This document shows, piece by piece, positions 1 through 7,891 of a stretch of 64,000 nucleotides of DNA (position 1 is the first letter of the stretch; each line of letters opens with the position of its first letter). The position numbers and the translations under genes were made by a program. The notes under the pieces are model-generated. The model saw only the letters and a program-made list of their open reading frames with translations, did no database searches and was not told the origin of the DNA. Origin of the DNA: Subdoligranulum variabile (lineage in GTDB: Bacteria; Bacillota; Clostridia; Oscillospirales; Ruminococcaceae); NCBI RefSeq assembly GCF_025152575.1, contig NZ_CP102293.1, positions 2,914,001 to 2,978,000 of the forward strand. The letters run 5' to 3'.

Positions 1-1700
1 ATGGCCGTCTGGCGGTGGAACCCGACGGATGCCGGGATGTGAAGTTCCTGCTGGCCAAGCAGGGGAGTGAAGGCGTGCATATCGGCGACAAGGTCGGTAT
101 TCTGATCACCCACCGCGGACCGCGTCACAGCGATCACCGCGCTGCGGTGGTGGAAAAATTCGGCTCCTCCGACCGTGCCGCAGAGTGTGCCAAGGCCATT
201 CTCTACGGCCGCAATGTGCGGCAGGAATTCCCGCCGGAGGTGCTGGCGGAAGCGTACGCTTACGATAATGCGGTCATTGATCCCACCGAGGCGGCCCGTC
301 GGATGGACCTGCGGGGCATTCCCATCTTTACCATTGACTCGGCCGAGACCAAGGATATCGACGACGCCATCAGTCTGCAGAAACTGGAGGACGGTGGCTA
401 TGAGCTGGGCGTGCATATCGCAGATGTCAGCCATTATGTCCGCCCGGGCTCGGCGCTGGACAACGAGGCTTTTGAGCGTGCTACGAGTATCTATTACGCC
501 GATAAGGTCATCCCGATGCTGCCGACCCAGCTTTCCAACGGTATTTGCTCGTTGAATCCCGCGGAGGACCGTCTGGCTTTTTCCTGCTTGATGCGCCTGG
601 ACGGGGAAGGCAATATTCACAGCTATCATTTTGTGAAAACGGTTATCCGCAGCCGCGTGAAGGGCGTTTATAAGGAGATCAACGCGCTCCTCGAACCTGA
701 AGAAGGGGCAGATCTGACGGAGCTGAAAGATAAGTACGCGGATGTGCTTGAGCAGCTCCCGGTGATGGACGAGCTCTATCGCAAGCGCCTGGAACTGCGC
801 CGCAAGCGGGGAGCGATGGAGATCGAATCCGACGAGGCAAAACTGATTATCGATCCGGAGAGCGGCCGCTGCGTGGACATCGTCAAGCGGGGCCGTGGCA
901 CGTCGGAGTGCATGATCGAGGAATTTATGCTGTTGGCGAACCAGTGCGCCGCCAATGCCGGCCGCACCAACAAGGTGCCCTTTGTCTACCGCGTGCATGA
1001 GGCACCCGATGCCGAAAAGATGGAAAAACTGTCGGCCACGCTGTTGGCCTGCGGTCTGAACGCCAAGTTCAAGAATCCCATCCCCACCCAGTTGGAGTTG
1101 GCGGCGCTGCTGGATGAAACCCGTGGTCAGCCCATCCAGACGCCGGTGCACACCGGTATCCTGCGCAGCATGCAGAAGGCCCGCTATGCCCCGCAGCCCC
1201 TTGGCCATTACGGTCTGGTGCTGGCGGACTATGCGCACTTTACCAGCCCCATCCGCCGTTACCCTGACCTGGCGATTCATCGCATCCTGAGCGAGATGCT
1301 GCTGGGAGCCTCTTCGGAGCGCATCGGCAAGGACTTCAACGAGTTCGCACAGAAAGCCAGCGAGCAGTCCAGCCGGAAAGAGGTGGATGCTGTGCGTATC
1401 GAGCGCGATGTGGAAGACCTTTACAAGGCTGAATATATGCATGAACACCTGGGCGAAGTGTATACCGGCACGGTGGCCGGTATCACGCCCCGCGGTGTCT
1501 TTGTGGAGCTGGAAAACACCGTGGAAGGCTTTGTGCCGGCGGCGCAGCTTTGCAAAGGTGAGGCTCAGGTTGTGGACGGCGTCAGCATGCTGGATCCGCT
1601 TACCGGCCGCAGCTGGATGCTGGGCACTTCCATGAAGATCCGTGTGGCGGCGTCCGATGTGGCGCTGGGCCGTATCGACTTCGAGTATATGGTGGAGTAA
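1..1700 (+). CDS. rnr: Ribonuclease R, 3' part (5' end outside window)
   Basis: This is a processive 3'-to-5' exoribonuclease that degrades structured RNA in the cytoplasm. The reading frame is already open at the first base of the window, so the N-terminal cold-shock part is mostly missing and the GTG at 15 is not the true start. The RNB catalytic domain is visible, with the acidic motif ETKDIDDAI near residue 115 of the visible part and the conserved block HFTSPIRRYPDL near residue 410. A C-terminal S1 domain begins at GEVYTGTVAGITPRGVFVEL. An intrinsic terminator follows the TAA. In Firmicutes rnr often sits beside secG and smpB, which cannot be checked here. Family identity is clear from the motifs. 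Confidence 0.95.
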   Translation, partial: GRLAVEPDGCRDVKFLLAKQGSEGVHIGDKVGILITHRGPRHSDHRAAVVEKFGSSDRAAECAKAILYGRNVRQEFPPEVLAEAYAYDNAVIDPTEAARRMDLRGIPIFTIDSAETKDIDDAISLQKLEDGGYELGVHIADVSHYVRPGSALDNEAFERATSIYYADKVIPMLPTQLSNGICSLNPAEDRLAFSCLMRLDGEGNIHSYHFVKTVIRSRVKGVYKEINALLEPEEGADLTELKDKYADVLEQLPVMDELYRKRLELRRKRGAMEIESDEAKLIIDPESGRCVDIVKRGRGTSECMIEEFMLLANQCAANAGRTNKVPFVYRVHEAPDAEKMEKLSATLLACGLNAKFKNPIPTQLELAALLDETRGQPIQTPVHTGILRSMQKARYAPQPLGHYGLVLADYAHFTSPIRRYPDLAIHRILSEMLLGASSERIGKDFNEFAQKASEQSSRKEVDAVRIERDVEDLYKAEYMHEHLGEVYTGTVAGITPRGVFVELENTVEGFVPAAQLCKGEAQVVDGVSMLDPLTGRSWMLGTSMKIRVAASDVALGRIDFEYMVE

Positions 1701-1717
1701 TCCTGGAAAAATAAATG

Positions 1718-1750
1718 GCCCGCCTGGGAGTTTCCCGGGCGGGCTATTTT
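1718..1750 (+). terminator. Terminator of rnr
   Basis: A GCCCGCC/GGCGGGC stem (1718-1724 with 1738-1744) is followed by TATTTT, directly after the rnr stop codon. Confidence 0.8.
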
Positions 1751-1772
1751 GCTGGGCAAATAAAACAAAAAT

Positions 1773-1806
1773 AAAAAAGCACCCACAGCCAAAACCGTTG
1801 GTGCTT
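1773..1806 (-). terminator. Terminator of tRNA-Ser
   Basis: Read on the minus strand, AAGCACC pairs with GGTGCTT and is followed by a run of six T. It lies just after the CCA end of tRNA-Ser. Confidence 0.75.
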
Positions 1807-1811
1807 CTTTA

Positions 1812-1903
1812 TGGCGGAAAGAGAGGGATTCGAACCCTCGAGGGCTTTAGGGGCCCTACACGATTTCCAGTCGTGCGCCTTAGACCAGCTCAGCCATCTT
1901 TCC
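1812..1903 (-). tRNA. tRNA-Ser (GGA anticodon)
   Basis: On the minus strand a 92-nt class II tRNA begins GGAAAGA and ends TCTTTCC-G-CCA with an encoded CCA. The anticodon arm is CGACT-GGA-AATCG, giving GGA for UCC and UCU serine codons. A long variable arm (TAGGGCCCCTAAAGCCCTC) precedes the T arm with GGTTCGAATCC. It has its own consensus promoter and terminator, so it is a single-gene unit. Confidence 0.95.
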
Positions 1904-1929
1904 ACAGCAGTCGTCTGACTGCATGGGCT

Positions 1930-1958
1930 ATTATAGCAATTTATGGGGGAGATGTCAA
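1930..1958 (-). promoter_or_regulatory. SigA promoter of tRNA-Ser
   Basis: On the minus strand TTGACA (1958-1953) is followed by a 17-nt spacer and TATAAT (1935-1930), a perfect consensus promoter about 27 bp before the tRNA 5' end. Confidence 0.88.
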
Positions 1959-2112
1959 GTACAAAATCAAAAAAAGTTTTTTCGTCAATATTCACAAAGA
2001 AAATCAGCAAAACCAACAAAAAGGCCGGAAGCTATTGCAACCATCCTTCCAAAAATGTTAAAACTATAACTAAGTTCGGTTTTATATAGATCTGGAAGAA
2101 GTGGGGGTTATT

Positions 2113-3309
2113 ATGTATTCGGTTTTTCGGGATCTGGCGATCATCATCCTCAGCGCCAAGTTTTTTGCACTGGTGGCGCGGAAATGCAAAGCGCCTCAGG
2201 TGGTAGGTGAGATCATTGCGGGACTTCTCATCGGACCTTGCCTTTTCAACCTGGTGCAGAGCAATGATACAATCTCTGTATTTGCCGAGATCGGCGTTGT
2301 TTTGCTGATGTTCACCACCGGCCTTGGCACCAACCTCAAGGAACTGCTGCGGGCGGGACCTATTGCAACGCTGATTGCCTGTGTGGGTGTGGCGGTGCCT
2401 CTGGCAGGCGGCACGCTGCTGTACAGCCTGTTTTACGGTTTTGCTGCCGTTGGTACGGTGGAGTTTTACCGGGCGTTGTTTATCGGCACCATCATGACGG
2501 CCACCAGCGTCTCCATCACGGTGGCGACGCTGCAGGAACTGGGACATCTGAAAAGTTTTCTGGGCACAACCATTGTCAGCGCGGCGGTTATCGATGATGT
2601 CATCGGCATTGTGGTGCTGACCTGCGTTATCGGCGCCAGCTCCGGCGAGGGAACCGGCCTTGGACAAGTGCTGCTGAACACCGTCCTCTTCTTTGTGGTG
2701 GCCATTGTGGTCGGTATTGTGATCCACTACGCGATGCAGTGGCTGGACAAGCGCAACCCGCACACCCAGCGAATCACCATTGTCAGCCTCGCGTTTTGCT
2801 TTGCCATGGCATATGTGGCGGAACAGTATTTCGGCATCGCGGATATTACCGGCGCATATATTGCCGGTATCGTGCTCTGCACCATGGAGGATGCGTCCTA
2901 TGTGGAGCGCCGTGTGGATATCAGTAACTATGTGATTTTCGCACCGGTCTTCTTTGCCAGTATCGGCCTGAAAACCGATATCAGCGGTCTGACGCCGGAC
3001 ATCCTGCTGTTCTGCGTCTGTTTCGTGATTGTGGCACTGGTCACCAAAATCGTGGGCTGTGGCCTGGCTGCGAAGATCTGCCGCTTTAACTGGGGGGACT
3101 CCTTCAAGGTGGGCGTCGGCATGATGACCCGCGGCGAGGTGGCACTGATCGTGGCTCAGAAGGGCCTGGAAGTCGGCGTGGTCGATCCTGTTTACTTTAC
3201 GGCCGTCATCCTGCTGATTGTGGTTTCCTCGGTGGCGACACCTTTGGTGTTGAAGAATCTTTTTGTGAAGATGCCGCCGCAGCCGCATCCCAACCAGATT
3301 CAGGCATAA
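2113..3309 (+). CDS. Cation:proton antiporter, CPA2 family
   Basis: A polytopic inner-membrane protein of 398 aa that should exchange Na+ or K+ for protons. The CPA2 signature APQVVGEIIAGLLIGP lies near residues 26-41 and the conserved acidic pair in SAAVIDDVIGIV near residue 160, the usual ion-binding site. About twelve hydrophobic segments fill the sequence. There is no C-terminal RCK/TrkA-N domain, so it is a stand-alone transporter, unlike KefB/KefC. I chose ATG 2113 over GTG 2101 because GGGGG lies about 6 nt upstream. The exchanged ion cannot be read from sequence. A bidirectional terminator closes the gene. Confidence 0.88.
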   Translation: MYSVFRDLAIIILSAKFFALVARKCKAPQVVGEIIAGLLIGPCLFNLVQSNDTISVFAEIGVVLLMFTTGLGTNLKELLRAGPIATLIACVGVAVPLAGGTLLYSLFYGFAAVGTVEFYRALFIGTIMTATSVSITVATLQELGHLKSFLGTTIVSAAVIDDVIGIVVLTCVIGASSGEGTGLGQVLLNTVLFFVVAIVVGIVIHYAMQWLDKRNPHTQRITIVSLAFCFAMAYVAEQYFGIADITGAYIAGIVLCTMEDASYVERRVDISNYVIFAPVFFASIGLKTDISGLTPDILLFCVCFVIVALVTKIVGCGLAAKICRFNWGDSFKVGVGMMTRGEVALIVAQKGLEVGVVDPVYFTAVILLIVVSSVATPLVLKNLFVKMPPQPHPNQIQA

Positions 3310-3310
3310 A

Positions 3311-3342
3311 AATAACCCGGTTCAAAATGAACCGGGTTATTT
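3311..3342. terminator. Bidirectional terminator
   Basis: An AATAACCCGGTT/AACCGGGTTATT stem with A and T tracts on both sides lies between the convergent antiporter and DUF975 genes and can serve both. Confidence 0.85.
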
Positions 3343-3350
3343 TTATATGC

Positions 3351-4091
3351 TCAGAAACGGGAGGCGTCATGCCGCACAAAACCGCCCAGTTCGTGGGTGG
3401 TGGTAAGGCCCTGCGCCAATGCTTTGGCGCGCATAGCCGCATAGAATTCCGCAAAGGTCGCGTTCATATACGGGAAAAGAAAGTAACTGCCGATGCCCAG
3501 CGTCAGGATACAGAGGAGAATCCAGCCCAGGAAGGAAAGCTCCAGAATAAAGAAATGAAGTTTTTCGCCGTACATTATTTCTTTGCTCAGCTCCATGGCC
3601 CGGGAGGTACTCAGATAAGGGTTCTCGGCCAGCAGATAGGGAACCAAAGCGTAGCAGTAGGTCCAATAGATGCCGGGAATCACGAGCAAAAACATGCCGA
3701 CGGTGATTTTCAGAGAAGTGAGAAAAGAAACTTTGACTACGTTCAGGTACGGGGTCTGGAACACACTGAAAAAAGTGCTGATGGGGGAGGGACTCTGCCG
3801 GCTTTCCATGAAGTAGCGGCAGCTGCCGACCTCCAGTACCCCGGAAATAAAAATACTCCACAGAATCCCGAGCACCGCGCCGATCAGTGAAGCGACCAGG
3901 ACCCAAACCAGAAAGTATGACGGAAGGGATTCCAGATAGCGGCTGGCCTCTTCGGGAGAATACAGCACACTAAGATTGGTGACGCCTCCACCGCTGAGTA
4001 AAGCGATGAGAAAACATCCCCAGAAAGAACGCCAGTAGCGACCGCGCAGGGCGTTCCGGGCGTTGGTTTTGAGCATGGAACATGTCCACAT
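3351..4091 (-). CDS. DUF975 family membrane protein
   Basis: A 246-aa predicted integral membrane protein of unknown function. The N-terminal motif LKTNARNALRGRYWRSF matches the start that I know from DUF975 proteins of Clostridia and Bacilli, and five or six hydrophobic segments follow. The ATG at 4091 is chosen because GGAGGT lies 9 nt upstream; ATG codons further upstream precede or overlap that site. It is monocistronic, with a minus-strand TATAAT about 30 nt before the start and a shared terminator after it. No substrate can be assigned. Confidence 0.8.
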   Translation of the reverse strand: MWTCSMLKTNARNALRGRYWRSFWGCFLIALLSGGGVTNLSVLYSPEEASRYLESLPSYFLVWVLVASLIGAVLGILWSIFISGVLEVGSCRYFMESRQSPSPISTFFSVFQTPYLNVVKVSFLTSLKITVGMFLLVIPGIYWTYCYALVPYLLAENPYLSTSRAMELSKEIMYGEKLHFFILELSFLGWILLCILTLGIGSYFLFPYMNATFAEFYAAMRAKALAQGLTTTHELGGFVRHDASRF

Positions 4092-4227
4092 GGTGTTTGC
4101 ACCTCCATTCATTAAGCACATTATAGCAAATTAGGCGGGGAAAGCAAGAGAATCAAAAAGTAAAAGAACGACAGTTCGTTTGTTTTTGAAAAAACAAAAA
4201 TAATTTGGATTTTTTTGAAAAAAGTGC

Positions 4228-4256
4228 TTGACATTTGGGGGGACTATGGCTATAAT
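4228..4256 (+). promoter_or_regulatory. SigA promoter of tRNA-Leu
   Basis: TTGACA (4228-4233), a 17-nt spacer and TATAAT (4251-4256): an exact consensus promoter about 58 bp before tRNA-Leu. Confidence 0.92.
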
Positions 4257-4313
4257 AATACACGTCGCCCGGGTCACGAGGCAAACGAAAGACACGGAAA
4301 CGACAGCAAATAT

Positions 4314-4400
4314 GCGGATGTGGCGGAACTGGCAGACGCGCTAGATTCAGGTTCTAGTTCCCTTAAAAGAGTGTGGGTTCAAATCCCTTCATCCGCACCA
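4314..4400 (+). tRNA. tRNA-Leu (CAG anticodon)
   Basis: An 87-nt class II tRNA with acceptor GCGGATG/CATCCGC and encoded ACCA. The anticodon stem CTAGA/TCTAG encloses the loop TTCAGGT, giving anticodon CAG for CUG codons. The long variable arm and GGTTCAAATCC T loop fit tRNA-Leu. Confidence 0.95.
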
Positions 4401-4434
4401 AATCCCGAACACGTAAGTGTTCGGGATTTTTCTT
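4401..4434 (+). terminator. Terminator of tRNA-Leu
   Basis: An AATCCCGAACAC/GTGTTCGGGATT hairpin followed by TTTCTTT starts directly after the CCA end. Confidence 0.88.
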
Positions 4435-4584
4435 TGCGACAACCACGCAAACCAGAATCGCCCTGCGTGTGGGAGGTGCAGGGCGAGGACTTGTGTGTTC
4501 GTGTAAAAATATAGTATACTGGTAACGATGCGCCAATCCCGAAAGGCGCAAGGAAGAACAAAACCGTACAGAAGGAAGTTAAGA

Positions 4585-5325
4585 ATGTCCAGAACAAGAA
4601 AAATTTATATCGCCAGACTTGTGGGGCGGTGCCTGCTTTTTGCGGGCTGCCTGTGGATGTGTGTCTTTTACAGGGATGCTTTTTTGGTGCTGGAGGGCAT
4701 GAACTTCTTCACGCGGCTTTCTCCGCTTCATTTTTTGTGGTGCGTGTGGGTCCTGGACATGTTTCTGCAGATTATTCCCATCCGCAACAAGGTTCCCCTG
4801 GGATCCCAGAAATTGTTTGCCAATCGTTTTCGCCCCATTCGGGAAAAGATCAATTATGAAGCGCTGAAGAATTATATTGTCAGTACCACCAAGGCTGCCT
4901 ATAAGGTATTCATCCTCTGGTGTGTGCTCGTGGCGGTCATTGGGGTGCTTTACTATACCGGTGTGATTGATAAGATTTTTCTGTTCATGATCTCTGTGTT
5001 CTTTTATGTGTGCGATCTGATCTGTGTACTGGTCTGGTGCCCATTCCGGCTGATCATGAAAAACCGTTGCTGCACCACCTGCCGTATCTTTAACTGGGAT
5101 CATCTGATGATGTTCTCTCCGCTGGTTTTCATGGGCGGCTTCTTTGCCACCTCTCTGGCAGTGATGGCAGGCGTGGCCTGGCTGGTATGGGAACTCTGCG
5201 TGATGATGTATCCTGAACGTTTCTGGGATCACTCCAACGCGGCGCTGCAGTGCTCTGAATGCACGGATAAGCTCTGTACCCAATATTGCCAGAAACTCCG
5301 CCCGGGCCGCCAGACAAATTCCTGA
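4585..5325 (+). CDS. Conserved-looking Cys-rich membrane protein, function unknown
   Basis: I do not recognise a named family. The 246-aa product has a short basic N-terminus, hydrophobic segments near residues 10-30, 45-65, 100-150 and 180-210, and a soluble tail. Cysteines cluster in two places: RCCTTCRIFNWDH near residue 165 on the presumed loop, and CSECTDKLCTQYC near the C-terminus. The second looks like a metal or redox site. ATG 4585 is preceded by AGAAGGAAG; upstream in-frame ATGs lack a ribosome site. A TATACT -10 lies near 4515. It sits just before spoIVB, so a sporulation or envelope role is possible but unproven. Confidence 0.6.
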   Translation: MSRTRKIYIARLVGRCLLFAGCLWMCVFYRDAFLVLEGMNFFTRLSPLHFLWCVWVLDMFLQIIPIRNKVPLGSQKLFANRFRPIREKINYEALKNYIVSTTKAAYKVFILWCVLVAVIGVLYYTGVIDKIFLFMISVFFYVCDLICVLVWCPFRLIMKNRCCTTCRIFNWDHLMMFSPLVFMGGFFATSLAVMAGVAWLVWELCVMMYPERFWDHSNAALQCSECTDKLCTQYCQKLRPGRQTNS

Positions 5326-5336
5326 CTTCGTACAGT

Positions 5337-5343
5337 TTCGACA
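5337..5343 (+). promoter_or_regulatory. Candidate Spo0A-binding 0A box
   Basis: TTCGACA matches the 0A-box consensus TTCGNCA exactly. It lies 57 bp before the spoIVB-like start, two genes before spo0A. A single 7-mer is weak evidence alone; its position makes it worth noting. Confidence 0.4.
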
Positions 5344-5399
5344 AACGGTAATAATTTCGTCCCCTTCTGCACAGGATATTGGGCAGGAGGGGATTTCTT

Positions 5400-6617
5400 A
5401 TGCCCAAACATCGCATACGGCGCGCCTTGCTGACGGTGCTGCTGCTTCTGACGGTATTGTCGGGAGGCTTGGTGGCGGCGCTGCGGGCGGCGCTGCCGGA
5501 TACCTTTTACACAAGCGAGCAGGATGGAGGATTTCGCATTGCTTCGATGCCCTGGGTCACCGTAGGATCGCAATCGGAGAATGTGGCCCGGGCGGGCAAC
5601 AATAACGCAGACCGGAGCCGGAATGTGACGCTGGCCTTGTTTGGTACCATTCCGTTGAAAACGGTGCGCACAGTGGATACCGAGGCCCGCAGTGTACAGG
5701 TGTGCGGAACGCCCTTCGGCATCAAGATGTTCTCGGACGGGGCGCTGGTAGTAGCCTTCTCGGATCAGTATACAGCTTTGGGAACGGAAAACCCCGCCAA
5801 GGAGGCGGGACTGAAACTGGGGGATCTCATCGTATCGGCAGGTGGGCAGCCCATTCGCAGCAATGAGGAACTCACCCATGCCATTACTGCTGCGGAGGGG
5901 GCCTCTCTGCAGCTGGTATACCAACGGGATGGACATCAGTATACAACAACGCTGACACCGGTGGCTGACGCGACGACAGGTGCCTATCGGGCGGGAATCT
6001 GGGTGAGGGATTCCAGCGCCGGTATCGGGACAATGACCTTTCTTGACCCAAAGAACGGGACCTTCGGCGGTCTTGGGCATGCCATCAGTGATACGGATAC
6101 CGGTGCGGATATAACATTGCTGTCCGGAGAAATCGTTCCGGTGGTGATTACCGGCTGCGTCAGCGGCGCGGCAGGCAGCCCCGGGGAACTGCGCGGAGAG
6201 TTTTCGGCAGCGTCGGCGGGGACGGTACTGGCCAATGACGCGACCGGCGTGTACGGAGCCTATACGGGTACTGTATCGGGACAAAACTGCCTGGTTGCGC
6301 AGCCTCAGCAGATTGCGCTGGGGGAAGCTGAAATCTGGACGACTATTTCCGGCAGTACACCGCAGCGGTACCAGGTACGCATTGAACGGGTCAATATGAC
6401 CAGCGGCGATCCCAACCGGAATCTGTTGATCAAGATTACGGATCCGGACCTGTTGGCGGCGACGGGCGGCATCGTGCAGGGAATGAGCGGCAGCCCCATC
6501 GTGCAAAACGGAAGGCTGGTTGGTGCGGTCACCCATGTGCTGGTGAATGATCCCAGCCGCGGGTATGGAATCTTTGCCACAGCGATGTTGGAAAAGGCGG
6601 ATGCCATTGCCCCTTGA
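5400..6617 (+). CDS. spoIVB: SpoIVB-type serine peptidase (family S55)
   Basis: SpoIVB is a secreted forespore protease that enters the intermembrane space and cleaves SpoIVFA, so triggering pro-SigmaK processing. This 405-aa protein has an N-terminal hydrophobic anchor (residues 8-30), a PDZ domain near 120-185 (AGLKLGDLIVSAGGQPI) and the S55 domain. Family catalytic blocks are present: His in GGLGHAISDTDTG (about 226) and Ser in GMSGSPIVQNGRLVGAVTH (about 362), with the VNDPSRGYGI block following. Length is close to the 426 aa of Bacillus. AGGAGGGG lies 7 nt before ATG 5400. The gene directly precedes spo0A, the conserved order in endospore formers. Confidence 0.93.
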   Translation: MPKHRIRRALLTVLLLLTVLSGGLVAALRAALPDTFYTSEQDGGFRIASMPWVTVGSQSENVARAGNNNADRSRNVTLALFGTIPLKTVRTVDTEARSVQVCGTPFGIKMFSDGALVVAFSDQYTALGTENPAKEAGLKLGDLIVSAGGQPIRSNEELTHAITAAEGASLQLVYQRDGHQYTTTLTPVADATTGAYRAGIWVRDSSAGIGTMTFLDPKNGTFGGLGHAISDTDTGADITLLSGEIVPVVITGCVSGAAGSPGELRGEFSAASAGTVLANDATGVYGAYTGTVSGQNCLVAQPQQIALGEAEIWTTISGSTPQRYQVRIERVNMTSGDPNRNLLIKITDPDLLAATGGIVQGMSGSPIVQNGRLVGAVTHVLVNDPSRGYGIFATAMLEKADAIAP

Positions 6618-6796
6618 AGAGAAAAATACGGGAATTGGAGAAAATGGAAATATATTCCAGACTGATGTGAGGAAAAACTGATCGCTTTTTGCCAAATAGG
6701 AATGGAAAACTGCGCAGAAACAAAAAAATAGGCATCAAAAGCCAAAAACGGTCGAACGAAAATCGCTCCCGTGAAGAAAAAAACTGGAAATTCCTC

Positions 6797-6825
6797 TTGC
6801 GATAGATGGAAAAATATGGTAAAAT
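6797..6825 (+). promoter_or_regulatory. SigA-type promoter of spo0A
   Basis: TTGCGA (6797-6802), a 17-nt spacer and TAAAAT (6820-6825) lie about 100 bp before the spo0A start, in an otherwise empty 300-bp gap after spoIVB. Confidence 0.65.
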
Positions 6826-6925
6826 TTCCATCGTAAACGAAACCCGGCCTGCGGAGTGCCAGCACACAAAGTGCACGTCATCGCCGAAACGCCCGGGACC
6901 CGAGATATGTCTGGAGGATATGATG

Positions 6926-7684
6926 ATGGAAAAGATCAAGTTCGTGATGACCGATACCGGCGCACAGGTGTCCGCTTTGTGCCGCCAGGCATTGGAAGCC
7001 AAGGGGGTCGCGGTGACTGTATGCGAGAAAAACGGCGACAAAGCGCTGGAAACGCTGCTGAATGTGCATCCCCAGGCGGTTCTGCTGGATGCGTTCATGC
7101 CGGATCTCGATGCGATCACGGTGAAGCAGCGCTATGAGGCACAGAACACCAGCGGCACACGGACGACCTTTTTTGTGACAGGTGCCTTTCAAAGTGAAGA
7201 GATGGAACAGGAACTGCTGGATAACGGCTTTTCCTTTTTCTTTGTCAAACCGTTTGACGAGAGTGTACTGGTCAGTCGGGTGCTCAAGGCTGCGGGTGGG
7301 ACAAGCCGTCCTGCGGTCAGCTCACAGGATTCCGATGAACTTACCGTCACCGAGATTCTGCATCAGATCGGCGTGCCTGCCCACATCAAGGGGTATCAGT
7401 TTCTCCGCGATGCGATCCTGCTGACCACAGAGGACCATGGCTACATCAATGCCGTCACCAAGCGGCTTTATCCGGAAATCGCCAAACGCAACGGAACCAC
7501 GGCGAGCCGTGTGGAACGTGCCATCCGCCATGCCATCGAGGTGGCCTGGGACCGCGGCGATGTGGATACACTGAACAGTTATTTCGGGTATACCATTCAC
7601 AATCTGCGCGGCAAACCTACCAACAGCGAATTTATTGCGATGATCGCGGATAAAATCCGGCTGGACAAAAAGCGCCGTGCATAA
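6926..7684 (+). CDS. spo0A: Sporulation master regulator Spo0A
   Basis: Phosphorylated Spo0A binds 0A boxes and starts sporulation. The receiver domain (about 1-120) has phospho-acceptor Asp55 in VLLDAFMPD, Thr in FFVTG and Lys in FFVKPFD. The C-terminal DNA-binding domain is diagnostic: EILHQIGVPAHIKGY, TASRVERAIRHAIEVAW and KPTNSEFIAMIADK are nearly identical to Bacillus Spo0A. The metal pocket is odd: Bacillus has Asp10-Asp11, whereas here the segment reads MTDTG, so the second Asp is Thr. Three in-frame ATGs (6920, 6923, 6926) follow GGAGG; 6926 has the best spacing. A tandem pair of terminators follows. Confidence 0.95.
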   Translation: MEKIKFVMTDTGAQVSALCRQALEAKGVAVTVCEKNGDKALETLLNVHPQAVLLDAFMPDLDAITVKQRYEAQNTSGTRTTFFVTGAFQSEEMEQELLDNGFSFFFVKPFDESVLVSRVLKAAGGTSRPAVSSQDSDELTVTEILHQIGVPAHIKGYQFLRDAILLTTEDHGYINAVTKRLYPEIAKRNGTTASRVERAIRHAIEVAWDRGDVDTLNSYFGYTIHNLRGKPTNSEFIAMIADKIRLDKKRRA

Positions 7685-7692
7685 TCGAAAGA

Positions 7693-7726
7693 ACCAGGCG
7701 GGCCCTTGCGGACAGCCTGGTATTTT
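7693..7726 (+). terminator. Terminator of spo0A
   Basis: An ACCAGGC/GCCTGGT stem followed by ATTTTG lies 9 bp after the stop codon. Confidence 0.65.
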
Positions 7727-7767
7727 GTTGCCAGTACAGAGGCAAGAGGGAAAAGAAAAAGGAATGT

Positions 7768-7798
7768 CGCCGGAGGAAACATCCGGCGGCATTTTTTT
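7768..7798 (+). terminator. Second terminator before ispDF
   Basis: A CGCCGGA/TCCGGCG stem with a short loop is followed by GCATTTTTTT. It insulates ispDF from spo0A. Confidence 0.8.
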
Positions 7799-7891
7799 CG
7801 CTGTGCACAAAAAATCCTGGGGAATTTAGTGGATTTTTTCCTTGGGAACCTGTATAATAAACTTAATACTGTAAGAGGGGAAGTGTACGTC

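Noticed and set aside
2032..3288. A 418-codon minus-strand frame opposite the antiporter
   Set aside because: Its translation is His/Gln/Asp-rich without domain resemblance, and the plus strand encodes a clear CPA2 transporter.
6750..6756. GGTCGAA upstream of spo0A as an 0A box
   Set aside because: It has one mismatch to TGNCGAA and no second copy; seven-base near matches are expected by chance.
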